A model generated the notes under the pieces. It did not search any database. It was not told the DNA's origin and worked only from the letters and a program-made list of their open reading frames with translations. Position numbers and translations under genes: made by a program. From assembly GCF_001499655.1 (NCBI RefSeq), contig NZ_LN879502.1, positions 1,736,001 to 1,800,000 of the forward strand: a stretch of DNA of 64,000 nt, in the 5' to 3' direction. This DNA is from Candidatus Protochlamydia naegleriophila (GTDB lineage Bacteria > Chlamydiota > Chlamydiia > Chlamydiales > Parachlamydiaceae). Of the stretch, positions 26,601 to 36,209 are shown one piece after another. The number at the start of each line of letters is the position of its first letter. Within the stretch, counting starts at the first letter, position 1.

Positions 26601-26753
26601 ATCCAGCCGGCTTTAGCTGACTTGTTCGATCAAGTAAAAATCTTAGCCGACGACCCTCAGGTACGAGAAAACCGTTTAGCATTGCTCAAGCGCGTATTTG
26701 ATCTCTTCGGTGAAATGTTAGATTTTAGCAAGATCCAAGAAAAAAATTCTTAA
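23694..26753 (+). CDS. glyQS: Fused glycyl-tRNA synthetase alpha-beta chain
   Basis: One chain of 1019 residues carries both subunits of the bacterial alpha2-beta2 GlyRS. Residues 1 to about 300 are Gly[40 protein letters not shown] and [22 protein letters not shown]. After a short linker, from about residue 322, GlyS begins with [16 protein letters not shown] and runs through [16 protein letters not shown]-like [32 protein letters not shown] and [11 protein letters not shown] to the end with its C-terminal anticodon-binding part ([15 protein letters not shown]). Such a fusion is characteristic of chlamydiae. The start may also be the ATG six bases later. Confidence 0.97.
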   Translation: MHMLTFQQFLSTLTSFWEKQGCIIHQGYDVEVGAGTFNPATFLRCLGPEPYRAAYIEPCRRPTDGRYGTNPNRLQHYFQYQVILKPSPLNIQDLYLQSLEALGFNLKEHDIRFVHDDWESPTLGAWGLGWEVWMDGMEITQFTYFQAVGGVELKPITGEITYGIERLAMYLQKVNSIFDLKWNDHLTYGDVYHRNEVEWSHYNFEKASTQMWHRHFEDYEKEAKQLIAEQLPIPAYDFVMKASHAFNLLDARGVISVTERTGYIARIRELARQVAESYIQSREGQGYPLLKRQKQENDLLPHKLSPMPESLLNVHSDDTEDFLLEIGSEELPATFVTIGGQNIEKAVRTLLEKEEIDFERISVYATPRRLAVYVHQLAKGKPSQSIEKKGPPLDQAYHPNGEIKPAGEGFFRSLGLPAPTLKAIQQQKIGGVEIRSLKGISYLFGTLYQEGRATAAILAERLPQLILGLDFPKKMRWADLDLLYARPLHWIIALFGSDVIPMQVGPLSSGRTTYGHRQLAPGPNNLENARDYLKVLRQQSVMADPNERQESILEQLAELEAKNEIKIIERERVIPQVLNLVEWPYLTLSTFQSGFLKAPKEVLISEMVEHQKYFPVVNPDDSLKNLFVITANIVPTEQIRQGNQKVISARLSDGVFLYEEDLKVKLEDFNEKLKKVTFQKELGTVYQKVERIIAHAKVLQKMLNISTPARVERAALLSKADLASNMVYEFPELQGTIGRYYALAQKEEPEIAQAIDEQWMPRGENAPLPESETGTIISLSDKLDNLIGCFSVGLKPTSSSDPYALRRQVLGMIKMLIKGHYALPLKECLLQCIEHFPAEIVKDKKQIVDDLLAFITNRVKTVFQDYGFYKDEIEASLAHGCHDIYDTFCRVKALHDFRQQANSQFSSLYEVYKRAKGQLNGHRSAVISTQWLLEPAEQKLNSLLNVQQQAFKEALFKRDYNQAYALIATIQPALADLFDQVKILADDPQVRENRLALLKRVFDLFGEMLDFSKIQEKNS

Positions 26754-26761
26754 AGCTAAGA

Positions 26762-26831
26762 GGTGTTTACAAAATCGGACCGGATTTTGTAAACACCCTC
26801 TAAAGAAAAAGGCGGCTAAAGCCACCTTTTT
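26762..26831. terminator. Two hairpins between glyQS and a convergent gene
   Basis: The first is a perfect 15-base-pair stem, 26762-26776 with 26783-26797, around a six-base loop. The second pairs AAAAAGGCGGCT (26806-26817) with AGCCACCTTTTT (26820-26831, one mismatch); the A run on one side and T run on the other give a terminator that could work in both directions. Confidence 0.75.
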
Positions 26832-26872
26832 ACATTTAACGCAATCCCTCTATGAAAACTCAAGAGAAGGTC

Positions 26873-28690
26873 TTAACCTAACTTTTCGATTTCACTGTTT
26901 ACGCTGAAAATTTCATCTTGAACCGCTACCAGCTTGTCGTCAAGCTCTGCGATTTTTTCCCTGTAAAGGTCAATTTTTGGTTGGGTGACTGCCTTTCCTT
27001 CGGCTGTGCCGGCATCGTACAGCATCATTTGGGCCTTGAGCTCACTTTCCAACACCTGCTTTTCCCTACTCAGCCTCGCGTGGTTTCTTGTTAAATCACC
27101 TATTTGAGCCGTCAACTCATCACCCCTTTTAACAGCCGCCACATCAGCGGCGAGCTTGGAAGCTGTATCGTCCAACGGGACAAAATTTTCCAGCACCTTC
27201 TGTGCGTCGGGATCGTCGAAAAAATAATGGATAGCTTTCATGAAATTCCCTAAATCATCCGGATTAAAATTTGTAAATGTAATTTCTCTCTCTTCATCAA
27301 CACCCCAAGATCCATTCTTGAATGCCCGCTCAGCTTCTTTAAATTCTGGAGCTTGATAAAGGTCTCTATTGATTTTTCCTCCGGTAATTAAAGCTGCAAA
27401 AGTATCTTTATCAACCATTTCTTTCACTTGGTTTTTATGTACGATACGATCCATTAAAGCCTGCTTTAAATCATGCTGATTCTGAATATTGTCATTCGGA
27501 AGCTCTTGGATAATAGCATTCAGCGCCGCTCCGATAATCGCTGCCCCTTCTTTGGCCGTTGATCCAAAGATTTTCAAGCCAAGACTGACATCCAATAATT
27601 TGTTCGTGGCAGCTGATTGGAGCTGCTCAAAATTGACATTGTTTTCTCCAATTAATTGACTCATTGAAACAGCCGATCCCAATTTGGAACCATCAGGTGC
27701 CACCTCTCCTTTTTCCTCATAGTATGTTTTGACATGTTTTCTGACAGAGAGATCATTTTGATCGCGCTCAGAATACCCTTTCCACTTGATTGCCCGCCCT
27801 CCATCCACTCGATCATTGAAATTGGTTGGAATGGAGAGAGTTTGTGAAATTCCATTGCGGACATTAATGACCTGTATCTCTGCATTTTCCTCAAATCGAA
27901 TCGAAGTCAGCGACTTCATTTGATCGATCAGCTCTTTTTGCTCCTCAAGGAATTTACCCTTCGCCGCCACAACTTCTGCCGAGTCTTTCTCTGAAATTCT
28001 TACCTCTTTAAGCAGCCCCATCATTTGCTTTCTTGCATCTTTTGAACGAAGAGCCAAGTCTTTATCCGCAATCTCCTGTTTGGTGTCTGCGATCGCCTCT
28101 TTCAGCTCATGCGCCTCTCGCGACTCAGGATCCATCGATAAAAGCCTCTCTTCCATTTCAGTCAATCCCGATTTAAGATACTGCAATGTTCCAAGCTTTG
28201 TTACGAGGCCGCCTTGCCCAAGCTTCTCTTCAAAACTACGGCTAAGCTTTTCATGCTCAATGGCAACTCTTCGTTCATTCGCCTTTGCATGAATGTGTTT
28301 AGTTATTGCACTGTCCGTCTGCCCTAAATTTTTAATAAAACTAGTCACCGAAGCCACGGCTTTTTTAATCTTGGCTATCGATTTTCCAAGTAAACTATCA
28401 GGGAGCGAACGCTCCGAAATGGTGATTTTTCCTTGCTTAACAGATGCCTTTTCTAACATAGCAGCCTGTCCAGACTCGAGAGTATTGCCATGCCTTTCCA
28501 TAAATTTTTTTATCTGCATTGGAGTACTGGCTAGCTTGGAATTTGATGTGAAGCCGATGAGTCCTTTTTCAACATCTACTTTGACATATAGATGCCCTTT
28601 ATATTGTACAGACTGAGATTGACTTGAAAATTCTTCTTTGGATTGCGGGACGTGAATAGGGACTCCATTCCCGATACCTTGCATACTCAT
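26873..28690 (-). CDS. Hypothetical coiled-coil protein
   Basis: I do not recognise this 605-residue protein. The first 30 residues are Ser/Gln-rich (VPQSKEEFSSQSQSVQ), residues about 150-260 are charged and helical (SRSFEEKLGQG, MEERLLSMDPESREAHELKE), a middle part looks globular (GLKIFGSTAKEGAAIIGAALNAII), and the last 80 residues again form a coiled coil (LTAQIGDLTRNHARLSREKQ). There is no signal peptide and no transmembrane helix, a layout also seen in type III secreted proteins. The start is well supported by AAGGAG five bases before ATG. It appears monocistronic. Confidence 0.7.
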   Translation of the reverse strand: MSMQGIGNGVPIHVPQSKEEFSSQSQSVQYKGHLYVKVDVEKGLIGFTSNSKLASTPMQIKKFMERHGNTLESGQAAMLEKASVKQGKITISERSLPDSLLGKSIAKIKKAVASVTSFIKNLGQTDSAITKHIHAKANERRVAIEHEKLSRSFEEKLGQGGLVTKLGTLQYLKSGLTEMEERLLSMDPESREAHELKEAIADTKQEIADKDLALRSKDARKQMMGLLKEVRISEKDSAEVVAAKGKFLEEQKELIDQMKSLTSIRFEENAEIQVINVRNGISQTLSIPTNFNDRVDGGRAIKWKGYSERDQNDLSVRKHVKTYYEEKGEVAPDGSKLGSAVSMSQLIGENNVNFEQLQSAATNKLLDVSLGLKIFGSTAKEGAAIIGAALNAIIQELPNDNIQNQHDLKQALMDRIVHKNQVKEMVDKDTFAALITGGKINRDLYQAPEFKEAERAFKNGSWGVDEEREITFTNFNPDDLGNFMKAIHYFFDDPDAQKVLENFVPLDDTASKLAADVAAVKRGDELTAQIGDLTRNHARLSREKQVLESELKAQMMLYDAGTAEGKAVTQPKIDLYREKIAELDDKLVAVQDEIFSVNSEIEKLG

Positions 28691-28924
28691 AAGAACTCCT
28701 TAGTCCAATTAATTTAGTTCTTGATTAATTTTAATAATCACATCTTCACATTTAATTATACCAAATAATAATTACATTTTAAATTTCAATTAACATGCGA
28801 AAGATCTTTTAGATTGAATCTAACAAATCATTAAATCAAGAATTGTGCCATTTTTAACGAAAACATCGATGAAGTGAAGGTTGGTGAAATGAATGCTGGT
28901 CAAAAGAATTGCCCAGCTGAACTC

Positions 28925-29344
28925 TCAAGGTAAAAAGCGGCCACCCTGATTCTTTGGAGGAAGCACGCACTCTTTCGCGGAAAAAAAGCGATGCCTATTT
29001 TGCGCAACGAGCCGGTAAGCCCAGTCAAAGAAAACCGAGGGTAAAAACGATAGGCATCCCACCAAACTCCAAATCCCTCCAAGTAGCCAGCAAATGCGCA
29101 ACGCCCCTTTCGCTAACACATACGTCTGTGGATGAGAAGATTGATAATCCTCGATTAGAATCAAACTATCCTTTCCTTTGTATTTATCAGGAAGATTTTT
29201 TAAATAGAAAGCTGCCGTTTCTCCTTTCAAAGGGGCAAACACGAAACGCCCATGCTTATCTAGCTTCAAAAGCAATTGCACAACCCGATCGCATAATCCA
29301 CACTCTCCATCATAGAAAACTAAATGACTAAAAGGTTTGTACAT
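28925..29344 (-). CDS. DCC-family thiol-disulfide oxidoreductase (DUF393)
   Basis: About 139 residues with the family motif FYDGECGLCDRVVQLLLKLD, where the DxxCxxC-like pair defines the group, then GRFVFAPLKGETAAFYL, SLILIE, and the closing LLGGIWSLVGCLSFLP and YRLVAQNRHRFF. These proteins are predicted redox proteins of unknown partner. The start is at the double ATG 29347/29344, which follows an excellent AAGGAGGGG; the frame extends further upstream to 29398 but that start has no such site. Confidence 0.82.
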   Translation of the reverse strand: MYKPFSHLVFYDGECGLCDRVVQLLLKLDKHGRFVFAPLKGETAAFYLKNLPDKYKGKDSLILIEDYQSSHPQTYVLAKGALRICWLLGGIWSLVGCLSFLPSVFFDWAYRLVAQNRHRFFSAKECVLPPKNQGGRFLP

Positions 29345-29538
29345 CATCCCCTCCTTTTCTAGATGTCCATTAATAGACAACAAACACCCTTTTGTCAAAA
29401 CAATTTTATAACCATTGAGAGTGTTTTAATAAATCAACTAATGTTATTATCCTTTTTGATCAGATAGGTATTTTAAAATACAGATGCTCAAATAACGTTT
29501 TTAGATTATCTTTAGTTAATCACATGGTAAGGACTTAT

Positions 29539-29692
29539 ATGTCTAATCCATTAATATTAGGCCCTTCACTGAATCTCCTTCCTGTAGTTCAAGTTTTCAT
29601 TAGAACTTGCTGGACATGGAATGACCGCAGCGGAAAGAGCACAACTTTTTGCATTTAACGAAGTGAATCATGAAAGAAGAAAGATAAAATAG
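29539..29692 (+). pseudogene. Possible frameshifted small gene
   Basis: From ATG 29539, preceded by TAAGGACTTAT, the frame reads MSNPLILGPSLNLLPVVQVF and then soon stops. The next frame carries ELAGHGMTAAERAQLFAFNE followed by VNHERRKIK and a stop at 29692. Joined, they give about 50 plausible residues, as if one base change had broken a short gene. No family is recognised; chance is not excluded. Confidence 0.3.
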
Positions 29693-29747
29693 ATAAATCA
29701 AGTCAATCAAGTTTTTCTTACTCAAACTCTTCCAAAGAATTCTAGGT

Positions 29748-29777
29748 TTTTAGCCTGCCTCTGTCGGCAGGCTAAAA
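29748..29777. terminator. 12-base-pair hairpin after dnaG
   Basis: TTTTAGCCTGCC (29748-29759) pairs perfectly with GGCAGGCTAAAA (29766-29777), loop of six. It lies just beyond the dnaG stop. It lacks a T tract after the stem on either strand. The same GGCAGGCT/AGCCTGCC arms recur at 60736-60764. Confidence 0.55.
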
Positions 29778-29780
29778 TAC

Positions 29781-31565
29781 TCAAAAATTCAGATTAACAA
29801 CCGGCGGATTGCGTTTTAAGTCATCAAATTGCTTAACGAGTGCCAGCACTTCTTCATCCGAGCAATGGCCGCTCTGAACCTTGATTTTGATTTCTTCTCT
29901 TTTGTACATCCAGTTCCGGTCAAGAATCTTTTGAACTGTTTCTATCAAGAGAGATTCGGCCTTTTCCTTATTAACCTTCTTTTGCAATAAATCAGATAAA
30001 ACCAATTGCCCTTCCGCATCGTCCAAGTCGATCGCCAAAGAGAGTAAATCGCATGAGCGATGATTCTCATAATTTTCGCTATAGAGCTCGAAAATTTTCT
30101 GGCAAATGGAGACTTTAAAATCTTCCTTAGCCAAATTGAGCCGAACGATGTCGACTAACCGCGTTTGCTCTTGTCCATGCAGCAAGAGCCATCTTAAAAG
30201 ATCGGTTTCCAAAATGCGGTCGGGATCGATCGTTTGAATGCCAACACTTGCTGTTTTTTTAATATAGATATTGGGCAGATGATCCTTTCCGACCCCTACA
30301 ATCTCCTCAGGAACCTTAAGCAAATGAGCCAGTTTGCGAAGCGTCTCATGCACCATTAAAGGATGATCCCATTCTCTAATCAATTTAGTGGCATTCTGCA
30401 TTAGTTCATTCTTCGCGGCCGGTGAGTCAAGGTTTAAGTCTTGTGAAAGGTGTTTAACAAGGAAGTTGATATAGTCAATGCTGACAGCTAATAACTTTAA
30501 AAACGCGTCTGGGCCCCGCTCTCTTAGAAAACTATCTGGATCACTTCCAAGCGGCATTTGCACAACCCTAACTTCAACTCCCTCTTTTTGAAAAAGATGG
30601 CCAATTTTGCTAGTGGCTTCCTGCCCTGCCTTATCTGAATCCAGAGCCAAGTAAACTTGATTGACTCCTAAGTTAACAAGCTCCTTAACATGCCCGTCCC
30701 CAAATGCAGTTCCTTGCCCTGCAACTGTTAGATTTAATCCAACTTGAACGAGACGCAAGGCATCAATCTGTCCTTCGACTATGATGGCTTTGCGTTCTTT
30801 AGCAATGCGCCTCCGCGAATAATTCAACCCAAACAAGACGCGTGATTTTTTAAAAAGCGTCGTCTCTGGCGTGTTGACGTACTTTCCACCGAACGTTTCC
30901 TCTTTGTATTTGCGTCCTGAAAATCCAATCACCCCACCTGAATGATGGTGGATGGGAAAAAGAATGCGATCGCTAAAAAACTCCCGCATTTGCCCCTCTT
31001 TATTGGACGCCAATAAACCAGCTTCCAGCAAAGCCTCATCTTTAACTCCTTTCGCTTGCATTACAGCTCGAAAGAGTCCGGGCATTTTAGGAGCAAGCCC
31101 TAATTGGAAATAACGTATAAAATTTAAATCAATTCCCCTTGAATAGAGATAAGCCAGAGCCTCATGTCCTTCTGCTGTATGCAATAGGCAATAATGATAA
31201 AACTGACAAGCCGTTTCCAATGCAGATTTGATTAAGCCTTTATTCAACCCCCGCTTTTCTTCACGTTCTTCGACTTCAAGATGGACGTGGAAGCGCTGTG
31301 CTAGACTTTCAACCGCCTCGCTAAAACTCATCTTCTGATGAGTCATTAAGAACTGGATCGCATCCCCATGGGCACCGCATCCGAAACAGTGGTAATGAGA
31401 ATCTCCTTTCTGAACCACAAAAGAAGGTGATTTTTCATCGTGAAAAGGGCAAAGCCCTTTGTAGGAAGCTCCCGTGCGCTTAAGCTCCATATGGGAAGAT
31501 AACACTTCAACCAGATCCACACGCTGCTTGAGAGTCTCTAAACTTTCTTTGTTAAAAATCGGCAT
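29781..31565 (-). CDS. dnaG: DNA primase
   Basis: A full-length primase of 594 residues that makes the RNA primers for replication. The CHC2 zinc-binding domain is at about residues 38-66 (CPFHDEKSPSF, YHCFGCGAHGDAI), the RNA polymerase/TOPRIM core follows (FPIHHHSGGVIGFSGRKY, AIIVEGQIDALRLVQVGL, QVYLALDSDKAGQEA, MPLGSDPDSFLRERG), and a helical C-terminal domain for helicase binding ends it. AGGAG lies eight bases upstream of ATG. It is divergent from the YheT-type hydrolase. rpoD, often next to dnaG elsewhere, is not adjacent here. Confidence 0.97.
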   Translation of the reverse strand: MPIFNKESLETLKQRVDLVEVLSSHMELKRTGASYKGLCPFHDEKSPSFVVQKGDSHYHCFGCGAHGDAIQFLMTHQKMSFSEAVESLAQRFHVHLEVEEREEKRGLNKGLIKSALETACQFYHYCLLHTAEGHEALAYLYSRGIDLNFIRYFQLGLAPKMPGLFRAVMQAKGVKDEALLEAGLLASNKEGQMREFFSDRILFPIHHHSGGVIGFSGRKYKEETFGGKYVNTPETTLFKKSRVLFGLNYSRRRIAKERKAIIVEGQIDALRLVQVGLNLTVAGQGTAFGDGHVKELVNLGVNQVYLALDSDKAGQEATSKIGHLFQKEGVEVRVVQMPLGSDPDSFLRERGPDAFLKLLAVSIDYINFLVKHLSQDLNLDSPAAKNELMQNATKLIREWDHPLMVHETLRKLAHLLKVPEEIVGVGKDHLPNIYIKKTASVGIQTIDPDRILETDLLRWLLLHGQEQTRLVDIVRLNLAKEDFKVSICQKIFELYSENYENHRSCDLLSLAIDLDDAEGQLVLSDLLQKKVNKEKAESLLIETVQKILDRNWMYKREEIKIKVQSGHCSDEEVLALVKQFDDLKRNPPVVNLNF

Positions 31566-31702
31566 TAATCATTCTCCTGAGGCAATAATTTTGCCTGGAT
31601 TGACATTTGTAAACAAGACCGCTTTGAGAAAAATAATTAAAAGGTTTTAATTATTTGAAGTAATTGATATTTTCATAGTTTTACATATAAAGACTATTAA
31701 GC

Positions 31703-32656
31703 ATGATTGATCAATTATCTTTTGTTCCTTTACCAGGCTTTTCCTCTCCCCATGTACAAACAATTTTGGGAACATTCAACCGCACAGGCAAAGCTCCCCC
31801 TTCAACCCAGTTACATGTTTCGCTGGAAGACGGCGACTCATTATGTTGCGAATTATCTACTCCTTCCTCTTGGACAAACACTCAAAAAACAATCGTGATG
31901 ATTCACGGATTGGGAGGAAGCCATAATTCTTCTTATATGATTCGCCTAAGCCGCAAATTCTATCAAATAGGCTATCGGGTATTGCGCATTAATCTGAGAG
32001 GCTGCGGATCAGGTAAGCACCTTGCACGTCTTCCCTATCATGGAGGCGTCAGTCATGATGTTCGACGCGTCATTCAAGCGATCAAAAAGCAAACGCCATT
32101 ATCGCCTCTCATTCTGATCGGATTTTCTCTTGGAGGCAATATCGCCTTAAAGCTTGCAGGCGAGTCGAAGGATCATCAAGACAGCCTGGTGGATCATACC
32201 ATTGCAGTCTGTCCCCCCATCGATTTAACTAGAACTTTGCAAATGATTTCCCACTCTTCTAACCGCTTCTACCACAATTATTATTTAAAGCAATTGCGAC
32301 CAATTGCCAAACAATGGATTCCTGGAAAGCTCATGGCCTCCATGTATGAATTCGATAATCACGTGACAGCGCAGGCGTGGGGGTTTAAAGACGCCGACGA
32401 TTATTACCAGCAAGCAAGCAGCTGTTTTCTCCTCCCTGATATGCAGGCTTCTTGCCAAATCCTTTTTGCCATGGACGATCCCTTTATTGACTACAAATCG
32501 GTTTTAGAGCGCCCTCTTTCGCCTTCAATAAAAGTTTCTCTATCCCAATATGGGGGGCATATGGGATTTGTCGGCTGGTCCGGACGCAAACATTCCTATT
32601 TTTGGCTCGACCATCTTTTACACAAATGGATCGCAGCCACCAAGTGCGAACCATAA
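31703..32656 (+). CDS. YheT-type alpha/beta hydrolase
   Basis: The 317-residue protein follows the YheT (UPF0017) family: PGFSSPHVQTILGTF at the N-terminus, MIHGLGGSHNSSYMIRLS (oxyanion region), RVLRINLRGCGSG, the nucleophile elbow LIGFSLGGN with Ser, then DDPFID (acid) and GGHMGF (catalytic His). The full triad is therefore present. Members are predicted esterases of uncertain substrate. It stands alone between dnaG and recD2. Confidence 0.88.
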   Translation: MIDQLSFVPLPGFSSPHVQTILGTFNRTGKAPPSTQLHVSLEDGDSLCCELSTPSSWTNTQKTIVMIHGLGGSHNSSYMIRLSRKFYQIGYRVLRINLRGCGSGKHLARLPYHGGVSHDVRRVIQAIKKQTPLSPLILIGFSLGGNIALKLAGESKDHQDSLVDHTIAVCPPIDLTRTLQMISHSSNRFYHNYYLKQLRPIAKQWIPGKLMASMYEFDNHVTAQAWGFKDADDYYQQASSCFLLPDMQASCQILFAMDDPFIDYKSVLERPLSPSIKVSLSQYGGHMGFVGWSGRKHSYFWLDHLLHKWIAATKCEP

Positions 32657-32985
32657 AAAAGAGCTCTTCTACTAAGTTCTGGCACAAACCAGCAAAGCAT
32701 CCTGATCATAGTTTTAAGAAACCTTTAAATCCTAATTACTGCCTAAACATCGAAAATGGAAGCCCTCTACTGAGTCTTAATAACTTAAAAAGTTTATTAT
32801 TTAGATAATTTCTTGTTTTCGAGCTTTTATTTCGCTATGATTGTAGCACATAAGGTTAGTCCTAACGACGTCATGGGAATACAGCCCCTATCAATCCTGA
32901 CGCTTGCAATCTTGTCCATCCTTTCAGGATCATTACCGCAAGCCAAAAATCTGATTTCGCTAGAACTACCTTCATAAGGACGACT
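32657..32985. other. Intergenic region, nothing recognised
   Basis: A 329-base gap. A self-complementary AGAGCTCT near 32662 with flanking A and T could form part of a weak terminator for the hydrolase gene. No gene or RNA is recognised. A good ribosome binding site (AAGGACGACT) for recD2 ends it. Confidence 0.45.
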
Positions 32986-35151
32986 ATGGAACAAGTTTGC
33001 GGCTACATCGAACGATTGACATTTCACAACCTAGAAAATGGGTATACCGTTGCCCAGCTGCAACAAGCTAAAAAATCTGAGTTAACTTGCATAGTCGGTT
33101 GCATGCCAGGCATTCAACCGGGCGAAACGGTCCGTTGCTTTGGTGCTTGGAAAACCCATCTCATCCATGGACGTCAATTTGAAGTCGCAAATTATAAGGT
33201 AGAAGCCCCCGCCGATATCGTAGGAATCAAAAAATACCTAGGTTCTGGATTAATTAAGGGAATAGGCCCCAAATATGCCAGTCGCATCGTAGATGCATTT
33301 GGCGCAGATACCTTAGCCATCATTGAAGACTGCCCTGAAAAACTTTTAGAAATCGCTGGCTTGGGAACTAAAAGGATCGAAAAGATCAAAGCTTGTTGGA
33401 TCGAACAAAAATCAATCCGCGATGTGATGGTCTTTCTGCAAGGAAATGGAGTGAGTCCAGCTTTTGCTCAAAAGATTTTTAAAACCTATGGCTCTCAAAG
33501 CATCACAAAAGTTAAAGACAATCCTTTCTGCTTAGCAAGAGATATTTTTGGAGTGGGATTCAAAACGGCCGATACCATAGCCCAAAAAATGGGTATCACT
33601 AAAGACTCAGATCAACGAATTGATGCAGGCATTGAATATGTCTTATCTCAGTTGTCCGGAGATGGGCATGTCTGCTACCCGGTCGACGACTTCTTAAAGG
33701 AAGGGGAAAAAACGCTTGAAGTGACTCCAGATCAAATAGAGAGGCGGTTACAAGGACTGCAGCAAGAAGGCCGCATTGAATTGGCTGATTTAATTGAAGA
33801 GGGGAAAAAAAAGCGTTTTGTTTGGCTCAAGCCTCTCTTCCTTGCAGAAATAGGCATTGCCAGAGAACTCCGAAGACTTAAAAAGGGAGTCAGCTCTCTT
33901 AGGCAAATAGATGCTGGAAAGGCTGTCCAGTGGGTACAAGAGCAATTGCAAATACAGCTGGCTGCCAACCAAAAAGAAGCCGTCGCCCAAGCCATCATAG
34001 ATAAACTCCACATTATTACTGGAGGGCCGGGTACAGGTAAAAGCACGATTACTAATGCCATTCTAACGATCAGCGGAAAGCTCACCCAAAAAATTTGTCT
34101 CGCTGCACCAACTGGGCGGGCAGCCAAGCGCATGAGTGAAATAACCAAGCGCAAGGCATCCACCATTCACAGCCTTCTAGAATACGACTTCAAAACAGCA
34201 GGCGGATTTAAACGAAACCGTGAAAACCCGCTGGACTGCGATTTGATGATTGTCGATGAGGCAAGCATGATAGACACTTTTTTAATGTATGGCCTTTTAA
34301 AAGCACTTCCAGACCATTGCCGTGTTATTTTTGTTGGAGACATCAATCAGCTTCCAAGCGTGGGCCCAGGAAACGTCTTAAGAGATATGATTACTTCCTA
34401 CACCCTTTCTGTAACGACGTTAAATGAAATTTTCAGACAGGCTGCAGGGTCGCACATTATTACCAATGCTCACCGCATCAATCGAGGGACTTTTCCAAGC
34501 CTTTATAATGGACAGGACAGCGATTTCTTTTTTATAGAATGTCACGAAAATGAAGAGGTCTTAAATACGATTGTAAAACTGGTCTCGCAACGCCTTCCAA
34601 ACCGCTACGGATTTAATCCGACGCAAGATATTCAGGTTTTGGCACCTATGAAGAAGGGAGTAATTGGAACCGAACATCTCAATCAATCCCTTCAACTGAT
34701 TCTCAATCCCAAAGAGCACGCGCTCTTTAGAGGAGGGCAAAAATTTCAAGTCGGTGACAAAGTCATGCAAATCCGCAACGACTACCAAAAAGAGGTTTTC
34801 AACGGAGATGTTGGCTATATTCTAGAGATCGATCCCGACGAACAACAGGTGCTCATCCGTTTCGACGATAAAGAAGTTCCTTACGACTACAGCGATTTAG
34901 ATGAATTAGTATTAGCGTATGCCATCTCCATACACAAATTTCAAGGCAGCGAATGCCCCTGTGTTGTCATGCCTGTGCATACAAGCCACTTCATGCTATT
35001 GCATCGCAATCTCCTCTACACGGGTATTACTCGTGGAAAAAAACTGGTCGTTTTAGTTGGAACAAAAAAAGCCTTAGCCATCGCAGTTAATAAAGACGAC
35101 GTACAAAAGCGTCATACAAGCCTTCAACAAGCCCTAATGGAAATTCTCTGA
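32986..35151 (+). CDS. recD2: RecD2-type DNA helicase (SF1B)
   Basis: A 721-residue 5'-3' helicase. The N-terminal OB-like domain (about residues 1-90) and HhH segments (IKKYLGSGLIKGIGPKYASRI, LLEIAGLGTKRIEKIK) distinguish RecD2 from RecBCD's RecD. Helicase motifs follow: GGPGTGKSTITNAIL (I), LAAPTGRAAKRMSE (Ia), DLMIVDEASMID (II), FVGDINQLPSVGPG (III), LNEIFRQAAGS (IV), and YAISIHKFQGSECPCVVMP with LLYTGITRGKKLVVLVG (V-VI). It acts in recombination or replication repair. Its stop shares one base with the next start (TGATG), so translation of the phospholipase gene is probably coupled. Confidence 0.94.
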   Translation: MEQVCGYIERLTFHNLENGYTVAQLQQAKKSELTCIVGCMPGIQPGETVRCFGAWKTHLIHGRQFEVANYKVEAPADIVGIKKYLGSGLIKGIGPKYASRIVDAFGADTLAIIEDCPEKLLEIAGLGTKRIEKIKACWIEQKSIRDVMVFLQGNGVSPAFAQKIFKTYGSQSITKVKDNPFCLARDIFGVGFKTADTIAQKMGITKDSDQRIDAGIEYVLSQLSGDGHVCYPVDDFLKEGEKTLEVTPDQIERRLQGLQQEGRIELADLIEEGKKKRFVWLKPLFLAEIGIARELRRLKKGVSSLRQIDAGKAVQWVQEQLQIQLAANQKEAVAQAIIDKLHIITGGPGTGKSTITNAILTISGKLTQKICLAAPTGRAAKRMSEITKRKASTIHSLLEYDFKTAGGFKRNRENPLDCDLMIVDEASMIDTFLMYGLLKALPDHCRVIFVGDINQLPSVGPGNVLRDMITSYTLSVTTLNEIFRQAAGSHIITNAHRINRGTFPSLYNGQDSDFFFIECHENEEVLNTIVKLVSQRLPNRYGFNPTQDIQVLAPMKKGVIGTEHLNQSLQLILNPKEHALFRGGQKFQVGDKVMQIRNDYQKEVFNGDVGYILEIDPDEQQVLIRFDDKEVPYDYSDLDELVLAYAISIHKFQGSECPCVVMPVHTSHFMLLHRNLLYTGITRGKKLVVLVGTKKALAIAVNKDDVQKRHTSLQQALMEIL

Positions 35152-36209
35152 TGCAAAAGAAGCGTCCCTCCTCCCCCACTCTCAAATCGCTGCTAAAGAA
35201 CACATCGCTCAGCTCTATTATCGCTTTGCTCCTATTTGCCATTTATCAACTGGTTGGCGATCTTTCTCCTCTTTCTTTGCCGACTGAGGCTTCAAGCAAA
35301 ATTGCCTACTCGCAGCCTGCTACTTTGCACTCCTCTTCAGACACGCTAAAACTCTACTCTAATCAGACCCAGGACGACTTAAAAGCCCTTTATCTTTCAG
35401 CCATTCAAAATGCAAAGGAATCGATCACCTTTTCCATTTACTCTTTAGTCAATCAAGAAGTCATCCATGCATTGAATCAAAAAGTAGAGGCTGGCATTCC
35501 CGTACACATTGTCTGCGATGCCAAAGCATCAATTGGAATCTCCCGCAAACTACCCAAAGCAACGATCGTAAAAAGGCTCTCCCAAGGCCTCATGCATCAA
35601 AAAATCCTCATCGTCGATCAGAAGCAAATCTTGTTAGGTTCTGCTAACATGACAACGGAATCTTTGCGCACGCATGGAAATCTTGTCTTTAACATGCAAC
35701 ACCCAGCTCTTGCCCAAGCTTTAACCGAAAAAGCCAAGAGCATGGATGAAGAAGGCAATACAAGTAAGCTCATGCACTGCCAGGCCAGAATAGGCAATCA
35801 AGATCTCGAACTATGGGTTTTGCCAGACGATCCAGATGCCGTTAAACGAATGATTCAACTCTTCCAGTCGGCAAAAAAAACGATTAAGGTTGCCATGTTT
35901 ACCTGGACCCGCGCCGATTTCACACAAGAGCTGATTGCAGCGTCCAAACGCGGAGTTAGAGTCGAAGCTGTGATTGATCGCTACTCAGGAAAAGGAACAA
36001 GCGCAAAAGTCGTTCGCATGCTGAACGAAGCTGGAATCCCTGTTCGCTTAAGTACAGGACAAGGCCTTTTGCATCATAAATTTGCTTATATCGACGACGC
36101 TATTTTGGTCAATGGATCCGCCAATTGGACTCAGTCTGCCTTTAAAGCAAATGACGACTGCTTCATTGTTCTTAATTCCCTTTTGCCTGAGCAAAAAAAC
36201 AAAAAATGA
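35151..36209 (+). CDS. Phospholipase D-family protein with two HKD motifs
   Basis: The 352-residue protein has an N-terminal hydrophobic anchor or signal (about residues 18-34, LSSIIALLLFAIYQLV) and two PLD domains with complete catalytic motifs: HQKILIVD (H149, K151, D156) followed by GSANMT, and HHKFAYID (H308, K310, D315) followed by GSANWT. Such proteins hydrolyse or transfer phosphodiesters, in lipids or nucleic acid. Chlamydiae are rich in PLD-family proteins. The start overlaps recD2's stop by one base, and its own stop overlaps the start of a 31-codon ORF (ATGA). Confidence 0.9.
   Translation: MQKKRPSSPTLKSLLKNTSLSSIIALLLFAIYQLVGDLSPLSLPTEASSKIAYSQPATLHSSSDTLKLYSNQTQDDLKALYLSAIQNAKESITFSIYSLVNQEVIHALNQKVEAGIPVHIVCDAKASIGISRKLPKATIVKRLSQGLMHQKILIVDQKQILLGSANMTTESLRTHGNLVFNMQHPALAQALTEKAKSMDEEGNTSKLMHCQARIGNQDLELWVLPDDPDAVKRMIQLFQSAKKTIKVAMFTWTRADFTQELIAASKRGVRVEAVIDRYSGKGTSAKVVRMLNEAGIPVRLSTGQGLLHHKFAYIDDAILVNGSANWTQSAFKANDDCFIVLNSLLPEQKNKK

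Larger units (their letters stand above)
29348..29780. other. Intergenic region with gene remnant and hairpin
   Basis: This 433-base gap upstream of the DCC gene and downstream of dnaG holds a small frameshifted coding remnant (29539-29692) and a strong hairpin (29748-29777). Otherwise it is AT-rich and presumably carries the DCC gene promoter. Confidence 0.5.

Noticed and set aside
32827-33027. Minus-strand ORF of 66 codons over the recD2 start
   Set aside because: It overlaps the well-supported recD2 start and has no recognisable features.
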